Shown piece after piece: positions 5,503 to 10,181 of a stretch of 10,584 bases of DNA. Every line of letters starts with the position of its first letter. The stretch's first letter is position 1. Under the pieces are notes generated by a model. It made no database searches, had not been told where the DNA came from, and saw only the letters and a list, made by a program, of their open reading frames with translations. Position numbers and translations under genes: made by a program. The stretch lies in the NCBI GenBank assembly GCA_030640395.1, contig DAOWJK010000051.1:1-10584 (forward strand), in the 5' to 3' direction. Source of the stretch: Nanobdellota archaeon. GTDB lineage: Archaea > Nanobdellota > Nanobdellia > Pacearchaeales > GW2011-AR1.

Positions 5503-6762
5503 ATGAAGATAAAAAGTGTATCTGCAAAAACTATTCTTGATTCTCGCAAAGAAAAAACAATTTTGATTTTAATTAAAACAAATGTCGGAGAGTTTTCTGC
5601 TTCAGCACCAAATGGAAAGTCAACAGGAAAACACGCGAAAAAAATTTACAAGAAAAATCTTCAGGGAGATATTGAAACAATAAAAAAATTTAGTGATTAT
5701 TTTTCTGAGGAGATTTTGGAAAAATTTGATGATTTGAGAAGGATTGAAGATATTGTGGACAGGAATATTGGGGCTAACACTGTTTTTGCATTAGAGTCTG
5801 CGATTTTAAAAGCTATGGCGAGGGAACAGAAAAAACAGGTTTGGGAATTAATTAATAGTTCTACAAAAAAGTTTCCGAGGCTGGTTGGGAATTGTATTGG
5901 CGGGGGAGCACATTCTAATTCAGAGACGACACCTCCTGGTGTACCCCAAAGTATACCCAAAGAGGGCACGAGAACCTCTGACGAGGCTGCATTACGGGGC
6001 AAGCCAGATTTTCAGGAATTCTTGTTGATTCCAAAATCAAAATCTGTAAAGGAAAGTTTTGAAAAAAATAAAATAGCTAAAAAAGAGGTTGAGAAAATTT
6101 TAAAAGAAAAGGACAAAAATTTCAAGAGTAAAAAAAATGACGAAAATGCCTGGATGACTTCTTTGAATGAAAAAGAAGTTTTGGAATTGCTTATTAATAG
6201 TTCACATGACTTCCTTGCTGGGGCAAGGAAGCCTAAAATTGCTTTGGGGCTGGATGTTGCTGCTTCGAGTTTTTACAAGAGGAAAAATTACCAATACAAA
6301 AATCCGCTGCTGAAAAGAACCAGCGAGGAGCAATTTGGATATTTGAGTAATTTGATTAAGAACTTTAATTTGTTTTATGTTGAAGATGCTTTTGAAGAAA
6401 ATGATTTTGAGTCGCATGCGAAACTTTTGAAGAAGTTTCCCGGTAGTTTAATTGTTGGGGATGATTTGGTTGTAACAGATTATGAAAGGCTTGAGAAAGC
6501 AATTAAAATGAAAAGTATTAATGCTGTGATTGTGAAGCCAAATCAAATTGGGAGTTTGCTTGAGGTGAAAAGAGTTTGTGAGTTGGCTAAGAAAAATAAT
6601 ATCAAGATAGTTTTTTCTCATAGAAGCGGGGAGACAGAAGAAAATATCTTGGCTGATTTGGCTTTTGGTTTTCAGGCTGATTTTTTTAAGTGCGGGATTG
6701 AAGGAGATGTCAGGGAAGGGAAGATAAAGAGGTTAATTGAAATTGAGAAAGGATTGAAATGA
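5503..6762 (+). CDS. eno: Enolase with a 26-residue insert
   Basis: Phosphopyruvate hydratase, interconverting 2-phosphoglycerate and phosphoenolpyruvate. The 419-residue protein keeps the active-site set: S40 in the mobile loop (NGKSTGKH), H137 in IGGGAH, E172 in DFQEFLLIP, acid/base E214 in DENAW, metal ligands D251 (GLDVAAS), E294 (YVEDAF) and D320 or D321 (VGDD), base K345 (VIVKPNQIGSL), H373-R374-S375 (SHRSGET) and K396 (FFKCGIEGD). Two features are odd. The loop reads NGKSTG instead of the usual SGASTG. Residues 141-166 are an insert: in standard enolases the His and Glu are 9 apart (158 and 167 in E. coli); here they are 35 apart, and removing 26 residues restores 9. The DNA of the insert is much G+C-richer than the gene. 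Enzyme identity is secure; normal activity is likely but not certain. Confidence 0.93.
   Translation: MKIKSVSAKTILDSRKEKTILILIKTNVGEFSASAPNGKSTGKHAKKIYKKNLQGDIETIKKFSDYFSEEILEKFDDLRRIEDIVDRNIGANTVFALESAILKAMAREQKKQVWELINSSTKKFPRLVGNCIGGGAHSNSETTPPGVPQSIPKEGTRTSDEAALRGKPDFQEFLLIPKSKSVKESFEKNKIAKKEVEKILKEKDKNFKSKKNDENAWMTSLNEKEVLELLINSSHDFLAGARKPKIALGLDVAASSFYKRKNYQYKNPLLKRTSEEQFGYLSNLIKNFNLFYVEDAFEENDFESHAKLLKKFPGSLIVGDDLVVTDYERLEKAIKMKSINAVIVKPNQIGSLLEVKRVCELAKKNNIKIVFSHRSGETEENILADLAFGFQADFFKCGIEGDVREGKIKRLIEIEKGLK
5923..6000 (+). repeat. Candidate palindromic element inserted in frame in eno
   Basis: These 78 nt encode residues 141-166 of enolase, with no counterpart in the family. By my count they are about 58% G+C, in a gene that is clearly A+T-rich. 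They contain perfect short hairpins: ACACC-TCCT-GGTGT (5929-5942) and CCTC-TGAC-GAGG (5975-5986, flanked by GCA/TGC at 5966-5968 and 5988-5990), a possible closing pair CCCC (5944-5947)/GGGG (5996-5999), and a near-tandem TACCCCAAAG (5942-5951)/TACCCAAAG (5954-5962). The length is a multiple of three and holds no stop. This resembles in-gene palindromic elements such as the Rickettsia RPEs. There is only one copy in this window, so repetition elsewhere is inferred. Confidence 0.55.
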
Positions 6763-6788
6763 AACATTAATTAGCCCAATGGAAATAC

Positions 6789-6796
6789 TTTTAAAC
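6789..6796 (+). promoter_or_regulatory. TATA box of rpsB
   Basis: TTTTAAAC is centred about 24-25 bp before the ATG at 6817, is identical to the eno box and has a purine-rich stretch (GGAAATA) in front. No Shine-Dalgarno follows, so a leaderless mRNA is likely. Confidence 0.6.
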
Positions 6797-6816
6797 TAAT
6801 TTTCATCTGGTTTCTT

Positions 6817-7641
6817 ATGACAGAAGATAAAACTCAAGAAGTTAAAGATAAAGAACTTTCTAAAAAGGCTGAAAAAATTTCTTTAGAAACTGAGCAGAAA
6901 GACTCGGAAAAAATTGCAAAGGAAAAAGCAGAAAGTTTGTCTCCTGAGGAAATTGAAAAAAAGAAAAAAGAACTTTTAGAAAAAGTAAAAAAAATTTCTA
7001 AAAAAGTTGATGTTGTTAAGACAGCGGAACTGAAAGAGCAGGTTAAGCTTAAGAAACGGGCTGACATGTTGGTTCCTCTTGAGGATTATATTAAGAATGG
7101 GATTTATCTTGGGACAAAGGTTGTGACACCGCATATGAAGCCTTTTGTTTATCGACGGAGGGCTGATGGTCTGGCGATTTTTAATACTGACTTGATTGAC
7201 GAGAAATTAAAAGAGGGAATTGAATACATCTCAAAGTTTGCTCCTGAGGATGTGATTCTTGTGTGCAAAAGGCAGGCAGGATGGAAAGCAGCGAAGATGT
7301 TTTCTAAATACACAGGTATAAGAGTTTTCACGAAAAAATATCCTGCGGGAATTTTGACTAACACAACGCTTCCTGATTTTTTTGAAAACGAGCTGACAAT
7401 TGTTTGTGATTCATGGCTTGATAGAAATGCTTTGCATGACACAGTTATTATTCATAAAAAAGTTTTGATGATTTGCGACACCAATAATTTTTCAACAGGA
7501 GCAAACCAGGTTGTAATTGGGAACAACAAATCTGAAAAAAGCATGGGAGTTATTTTTTATCTGCTTGCCAGAGGTTATTGCAAGGCGAGAAAGATTGAAG
7601 CAGAGATTCCTGACCTGGAAGTCTGGACTGGTGAAGAGTAA
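6817..7641 (+). CDS. rpsB: 30S ribosomal protein S2 with long charged N-terminal extension
   Basis: Structural protein of the small ribosomal subunit. The S2 core runs from about residue 83 to 262: LVPLEDYIKNGIYLGTKV, FVYRRRADGLAIFNTDLIDE, VCKRQAGWKAAKMFSKYTG, KYPAGILTN, then the archaeal block DRNALHDTVI, LMICDTNNFS, GNNKSEKSMGVIFYLLARGY. These are clear archaeal/eukaryotic-type S2 segments. The first 80 or so residues are a Lys/Glu-rich, probably coiled or disordered extension (for example SPEEIEKKKKELLEKVKKI, 42-60) that typical archaeal S2 proteins of about 200 residues lack. The start is supported by the TATA box about 25 bp upstream and by the absence of a stop or a better ATG. It follows eno as in many archaea. 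Its stop is 8 nt from the convergent trmB stop. Confidence 0.95.
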   Translation: MTEDKTQEVKDKELSKKAEKISLETEQKDSEKIAKEKAESLSPEEIEKKKKELLEKVKKISKKVDVVKTAELKEQVKLKKRADMLVPLEDYIKNGIYLGTKVVTPHMKPFVYRRRADGLAIFNTDLIDEKLKEGIEYISKFAPEDVILVCKRQAGWKAAKMFSKYTGIRVFTKKYPAGILTNTTLPDFFENELTIVCDSWLDRNALHDTVIIHKKVLMICDTNNFSTGANQVVIGNNKSEKSMGVIFYLLARGYCKARKIEAEIPDLEVWTGEE

Positions 7642-7649
7642 TTAACCAA

Positions 7650-8372
7650 CTATTTTTTCCATAATTGTTCAAAAATTAATTTTTGAGTAGTTGAATAATT
7701 AGAGTCATTAATTAAAACTGCTAAAGGATTTTTTTTAGATAAAAAGATTATTAGAGTGCTATCGCCAAATATATAAATAGTGGATTTAAAATCCTCTTTA
7801 TATTTATGAAATTTTATTTTTCTTAATTCTTTTTTATTATTAAATTCTGAAAGCCATTTTTTTGTCCATTTGCTATCGTTTAAAAGCAATCTTATAGGAA
7901 TTTTGTTTTTTACTCTTTCTTTTGCAAAGTTAGGCAAGTAATAATTCATATATTCAATAAAATCTCTTGAACTAAAACCAACAATTTCTTTATTTAATTT
8001 AAGTGCTTCAGACATAGCGACTTTTATACCTTTGTTACCTTCAAACAATTCTATTTTTGGAAGATTGATTTGATTTCCAGTTAATTTTTCTAATTCTGGT
8101 AATGCTTTTTTTAAGATTTCTTCTTTTTCTTTTAAAAGAAGGAGCAAGCTCTTGGGCTTTGTTGCCAGATATTTTTGCCCCCTTTCTTGTTTAACAGACG
8201 CTATCATTCCCTTATCTAAAAGATTTTTTATTATCTCGTAACAATATGTGCGATTTATTTTTGTTTTATCAGAAATCTCTTGTATTGATAAAGCCCCTGA
8301 TTTTAACAGAATTAAATATGTTTCAGATTCTTTGTCAGACAAATTCATTGATTCAAGTGCTTTTTTTATCAT
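7650..8372 (-). CDS. TrmB-family transcriptional regulator
   Basis: Archaeal regulator of the TrmB family, whose known members control sugar transport and central metabolism. The 240-residue protein has an N-terminal winged helix (about 1-72: LSDKESETYLILLKSGALSI, EISDKTKINRTYCYEIIKNL, wing GMIASVKQERGQKYLATKP), a dimerising helix (about 75-98, LLLLLKEKEEILKKALPELE) and a C-terminal domain (about 105-240) like the PLD-type domain of shorter TrmB members (ELFEGNKGIKVAM, EIVGFSSRDFIEYM, RLLLNDS). It lacks the extra sugar-binding domain of full-length TrmB, so its ligand is unknown. A TATA box at 8394-8401 puts transcription start at the ATG (leaderless). It is divergent from the 8486 gene across a region with repeated TGTTGT half-sites, which suggests autoregulation and control of that neighbour. 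Confidence 0.88.
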   Translation of the reverse strand: MIKKALESMNLSDKESETYLILLKSGALSIQEISDKTKINRTYCYEIIKNLLDKGMIASVKQERGQKYLATKPKSLLLLLKEKEEILKKALPELEKLTGNQINLPKIELFEGNKGIKVAMSEALKLNKEIVGFSSRDFIEYMNYYLPNFAKERVKNKIPIRLLLNDSKWTKKWLSEFNNKKELRKIKFHKYKEDFKSTIYIFGDSTLIIFLSKKNPLAVLINDSNYSTTQKLIFEQLWKK

Positions 8373-8393
8373 ACAATAAATAGATTTTTGGAC

Positions 8394-8401
8394 TATATAA
8401 A
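8394..8401 (-). promoter_or_regulatory. TATA box of the TrmB-family gene
   Basis: Read on the minus strand this is TTTATATA, centred about 25 bp before the start codon at 8372. It abuts the ATGTTGT half-site (8401-8407), so a protein bound there would cover the TBP/TFB entry point. Confidence 0.65.
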
Positions 8402-8447
8402 TGTTGTTAATTTAGAGACAACATAAGTTTAAATATTATTTGTTGTT
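8401..8447. promoter_or_regulatory. Candidate operator with three TGTTGT half-sites
   Basis: ATGTTGT (8401-8407) and ACAACAT (8418-8424) form a perfect 7-bp inverted repeat with a 10-bp spacer. A third half-site, TGTTGTT (8441-8447), repeats 8402-8408 directly and is also inverted relative to 8418-8423. The array spans from the trmB TATA box to just past the TATA box of the divergent gene. Binding by the neighbouring TrmB protein is inference. Confidence 0.5.
8428..8435 (+). promoter_or_regulatory. Probable TATA box of the 8486 gene
   Basis: TTTAAATA is centred about 54 bp before the ATG at 8486, so the mRNA should begin near 8456 and have a leader of about 30 nt. It lies between the second and third TGTTGT half-sites. 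A weaker TATA-like run (AAATATAAG, about 8465-8473) is only about 18 bp from the ATG. Confidence 0.45.
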
Positions 8448-8485
8448 GCTATTAACAGGTAAAAAAATATAAGAAATAATAAAAA

Positions 8486-9001
8486 ATGAGACTAAAAAAA
8501 TTTAATGTAGAAAGATGTCATGAACTAATTGGACTATTTGGGATAGTCTTGTGCCCTCGTGAATTCAATGCAGAAATAAAAGGAACTGAAACAATGGATG
8601 AATTAGTTGCAAAATCTGCAAGAAGCATATCTGATATGGGTTATGATCTAAAGCCAGAAAGTAATGTTAATCGTAGCAACATGCCTTATTGGATAGCCTT
8701 TAAGAATGATGCGAGAATCCCTTATAATAACCAAGTAGTTGATGAAAAAGCAGGAGTGGCTGGTTTCGTTTTGTTGTATGAGGAACCAACATCTAAGGGA
8801 ATGGAGATTCATGAAGGTATTTATGGTATTAGAAAGGATGGAACTACACTGAGAGGAAGATTGATTGAGTACGATTGTAAAGGAGGACAAAATAATAATT
8901 ATTTTAGACATCTTGTTGATAAAATTAAAGAAGGTGTTTTGGAATATAGCATCATAAGAAAAGATAAAGTAAATTATTTTTATGACTTAGAAAACTTATA
9001 G
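8486..9001 (+). CDS. Unrecognised protein divergent from the TrmB-family gene (171 aa)
   Basis: No family is recognisable. The sequence has a probable N-terminal helix and hydrophobic patch (CHELIGLFGIVLC, 11-23), then a mixed charged region (ETMDELVAKSARSISDMGYD), a segment rich in Asn/Pro/Tyr (NRSNMPYWIAFKNDARIPYN), beta-type stretches (VAGFVLLYEEP, EIHEGIYGIRKDG, GRLIEYDCKGG) and a charged C-terminus (KVNYFYDLENL). There is no signal peptide and no clear membrane segment. It has two cysteines near the N-terminus (C11, C22) and one late. The start at 8486 is the only good one; there is no strong Shine-Dalgarno before it. It shares a control region with the TrmB-family gene, so it is a likely target of that regulator. 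A hairpin with a T-run follows at 9022-9056. Confidence 0.65.
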   Translation: MRLKKFNVERCHELIGLFGIVLCPREFNAEIKGTETMDELVAKSARSISDMGYDLKPESNVNRSNMPYWIAFKNDARIPYNNQVVDEKAGVAGFVLLYEEPTSKGMEIHEGIYGIRKDGTTLRGRLIEYDCKGGQNNNYFRHLVDKIKEGVLEYSIIRKDKVNYFYDLENL

Positions 9002-9021
9002 ATTTGGATATCTCTTTAAAA

Positions 9022-9056
9022 AGTCAGATAAATTCTGGCTCTTTTTTATTTTTTAC
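9022..9056 (+). terminator. Terminator-like hairpin after the 171-aa gene
   Basis: AGTCAG (9022-9027) pairs with CTGGCT (9035-9040), including one G-T pair, with a 7-nt loop, followed by C and two T6 runs interrupted by an A (9042-9054). It lies 20 nt after the stop at 9001. T-runs alone can terminate archaeal transcription, so the hairpin may be incidental. Confidence 0.5.
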
Positions 9057-9061
9057 TAAAC

Positions 9062-9427
9062 TTAAATCTTAAAAAACAACCAGTTCTTTTTATCCTTGCC
9101 CATTTTAGCGTTGATTAAAACATATTTGCCTTTAAGTTTTTTTCCGAAAAGTTCAAATTCAATTTTGTCTTTTCCTTTGTAAAGCAAATCATATTGTCCT
9201 GTGTCCCAGATTTTTACTTTTCCTTTTCCATAACCTTGTTTAATCACTCCCTGGAATTTTGCGTATTCAAGAGAATGGTCTTCAACCTGAATTGCAAGTC
9301 TCTTGATTTTTGTTCTTGTCGGCGGGATTTTTGGGAGAGCCCAGCTTTTCAAAACTTTATTTATTTCTAAACGAAAATCCCAGTGCAGATTTCTTGCTTT
9401 GTGTTCGTGAATAGTGAAGACTGGCAT
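9062..9427 (-). CDS. Stand-alone DNA 3'-phosphoesterase (LigD PE-domain protein)
   Basis: Metal-dependent 3'-end repair enzyme related to the phosphoesterase domain of bacterial ligase D; the family removes 3'-terminal ribonucleotides and 3'-phosphates so that ends can be extended or joined. The 121 residues cover just this domain. With a constant offset of 33 the Pseudomonas LigD active-site residues are all present: H42, H48, D50, R52, H84 and Y88 correspond to H9, H15, D17, R19 (HEHKARNLHWDFRLE), H51 and Y55 (VEDHSLEYAKF). GYGKGKVKIWDTGQYD and LKGKYVLI are further family blocks. No ligase, primase-like polymerase or Ku gene is in the window, so it acts alone or with distant partners. A minus-strand TATA box (TTTATATT, 9447-9454) 23-24 bp before the ATG implies a leaderless mRNA. 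Confidence 0.93.
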   Translation of the reverse strand: MPVFTIHEHKARNLHWDFRLEINKVLKSWALPKIPPTRTKIKRLAIQVEDHSLEYAKFQGVIKQGYGKGKVKIWDTGQYDLLYKGKDKIEFELFGKKLKGKYVLINAKMGKDKKNWLFFKI

Positions 9428-9446
9428 AATTAGAAAAAAGATAGTT

Positions 9447-9454
9447 AATATAAA
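9447..9454 (-). promoter_or_regulatory. TATA box of the 3'-phosphoesterase gene
   Basis: TTTATATT on the minus strand is centred about 23-24 bp before the start codon at 9427, the same spacing as the other leaderless genes here. Confidence 0.55.
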
Positions 9455-9466
9455 TATGTTTTGGAA

Positions 9467-9494
9467 ATGAAACGAAGGTGTTCTCTCTTTTCAT
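9467..9494. promoter_or_regulatory. Inverted repeat between divergent promoters, candidate operator
   Basis: ATGAAA (9467-9472) and TTTCAT (9489-9494) form a perfect inverted repeat, with GAA and TTC nested inside. It sits between the minus-strand TATA box of the phosphoesterase gene and the plus-strand TATA box at 9507-9514. A regulator site is inferred from position only. Confidence 0.3.
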
Positions 9495-9506
9495 GGGTTA
9501 TAAAAG

Positions 9507-9514
9507 TTTAAATA
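9507..9514 (+). promoter_or_regulatory. TATA box of the structured leader and 69-aa gene
   Basis: TTTAAATA is preceded by a second A/T box (TATAAAA, 9499-9505). Start of transcription about 25 bp downstream falls near 9535, just before the hairpin region. The resulting leader of about 95 nt is the longest in the window. Confidence 0.55.
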
Positions 9515-9536
9515 GTTTCGATGCATTTAATTATTT

Positions 9537-9618
9537 GAATAGAAAGGGCGAAAGTCCAAGAATAGTTCTGAATAGAACCCCAACATAAGAAGGGGATTTA
9601 AGAAAGTTGTAAGGAGGT
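9537..9618 (+). ncRNA. Structured 5' leader, possible cis-regulatory RNA
   Basis: Three stems lie in a row: GGGC-GAAA-GTCC (9546-9557, a GNRA tetraloop), GTTC-TGAATA-GAAC (9565-9578) and CCCC (9578-9581) with GGGG (9592-9595) around a 10-nt loop. The second and third compete for C9578. CAAC in the third loop (9581-9584) can pair with GTTG at 9606-9609, one base before the Shine-Dalgarno, which would make an H-type pseudoknot. GAATAG occurs three times (9537, 9560, 9570). I match it to no known riboswitch class. It may be a cis-regulator or a small RNA; folding was done by eye. Confidence 0.45.
9611..9618 (+). promoter_or_regulatory. Strong Shine-Dalgarno of the 69-aa gene
   Basis: AAGGAGGT is a full anti-SD match, 11 nt before the ATG at 9630. 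It is the strongest ribosome-binding site in the window and the only one on a first-in-transcript gene, immediately after the structured leader. Confidence 0.7.
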
Positions 9619-9629
9619 AAATATAAAAA

Positions 9630-9839
9630 ATGTTGAGCAGAGAATTAAGAAAATTAATTCCAGAATTTGTTGAATGGATAGAACTCAATAAAATAAAATC
9701 TTTTTATCCAAAAGATGTAGCAGAGAAATTCAAATTGAATGAAGAAAGTGCGAAGCAATTATGTAGAATTGCTATGAATAAAGTTATAGAATTTAAATTG
9801 AAAAAAATGCTAGATTGGAAAATCTTAGTACTTCACTAA
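9630..9839 (+). CDS. Small helical protein, possible helix-turn-helix (69 aa)
   Basis: The protein looks fully helical: ELRKLIPEFVEWIELNKI (5-22), then FYPKDVAEKFKLNEESAKQL (25-44), then CRIAMNKVIEFKLKKML (45-61). The middle part has the pattern of a small helix-turn-helix or winged-helix DNA-binding core (PKDVAEKFKLNEESAKQLCR), but I cannot name a family. The start is fixed by a perfect Shine-Dalgarno (9611-9618). It is preceded by a structured leader with its own promoter and followed by a strong hairpin terminator shared with the convergent winged-helix gene. Leader plus regulator-like protein suggests translational or autogenous control, which is inference. Confidence 0.7.
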   Translation: MLSRELRKLIPEFVEWIELNKIKSFYPKDVAEKFKLNEESAKQLCRIAMNKVIEFKLKKMLDWKILVLH

Positions 9840-9855
9840 GAAAAAAAGTTTATCT

Positions 9856-9880
9856 AAGGGGGCATATTTTGCCCCTTTTT
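9856..9880. terminator. Bidirectional hairpin terminator
   Basis: GGGGCA (9859-9864) pairs perfectly with TGCCCC (9870-9875) around TATTT, extended by A/T pairs, and is followed by T5-A-T6. It lies between the stop at 9839 and the stop of the minus-strand gene at 9879. On the minus strand the same hairpin is followed by a T-run (complement of the A-run at 9840-9847), so it can serve both genes. Confidence 0.75.
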
Positions 9881-10124
9881 ATTTTTTCAAAAATTCTCTT
9901 CCTTTTTCTGTAATTTTAACTTGATAAAAAGGTCTTCCACTTTTTGGATGTTTTTCTTTCTTTTCTATTTTAATAAATCCATATAAGGCGAGTTCATCAC
10001 AATTATTTTTAATAGTATTATACCCTGTGTTTGTTTTCCTTTCCAGTTGTGCAAAAGTCAAAGAAGAAGAATTTAATAAGTTTAAAATCCTCTTTTTTAT
10101 ATCAAATGAGCTACGCTTAGACAT
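9879..10124 (-). CDS. Winged-helix DNA-binding protein (81 aa)
   Basis: A one-domain winged helix of the kind common as small archaeal regulators. The order is helix 1 (FDIKKRILNLLNSSS, 7-21), helix 2 (FAQLERKTN, 24-32), recognition helix (YNTIKNNCDELALYGFI, 35-51) and a beta-wing (KIEKKEKHPKSGRPFYQVKIT, about 52-72) with a GRPFYQVKITEKGREFL end typical of these domains. Dimerisation or effector parts are absent. The start at 10124 is supported by a minus-strand TATA box (TATTTAAA, 10145-10152) about 24-25 bp upstream, so it is probably leaderless. It is divergent from the signal-peptidase-like gene with 57 bp between, and may control it or itself. The DNA-binding class is clear; the target is unknown. 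Confidence 0.82.
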   Translation of the reverse strand: MSKRSSFDIKKRILNLLNSSSLTFAQLERKTNTGYNTIKNNCDELALYGFIKIEKKEKHPKSGRPFYQVKITEKGREFLKK

Positions 10125-10144
10125 ACTACAATTAAATAGTAAGT

Positions 10145-10152
10145 TTTAAATA
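10145..10152. promoter_or_regulatory. TATA element between the divergent winged-helix and signal-peptidase genes
   Basis: TTTAAATA on the plus strand reads TATTTAAA on the minus strand. It is about 24-25 bp before the winged-helix start (10124) and about 33 bp before the plus-strand ATG at 10182, so it may serve one or both directions. CATAATATC at 10161-10169 is a weaker alternative for the plus strand. Confidence 0.45.
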
Positions 10153-10181
10153 AGCCAACCCATAATATCATAGTAAGTAAA

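Noticed and set aside
9537..9575. Three GAATAG copies as a CRISPR-like or tandem repeat
   Set aside because: Spacing is irregular (23 and 10 nt) and the unit is only six bases, too short for an array. Kept only as a note on the leader.
9546..9578. Hammerhead or other self-cleaving ribozyme in the leader
   Set aside because: A CTGA and a GAAA are present, but the CUGANGA core, the third stem and the cleavage triplet are not arranged as in a hammerhead.
9560..9580. tRNA-like T-arm (GTTC...GAAC) in the leader
   Set aside because: The loop is six bases and lacks the TTCRANY pattern, and no acceptor, D or anticodon arms surround it. Treated as part of the leader structure.
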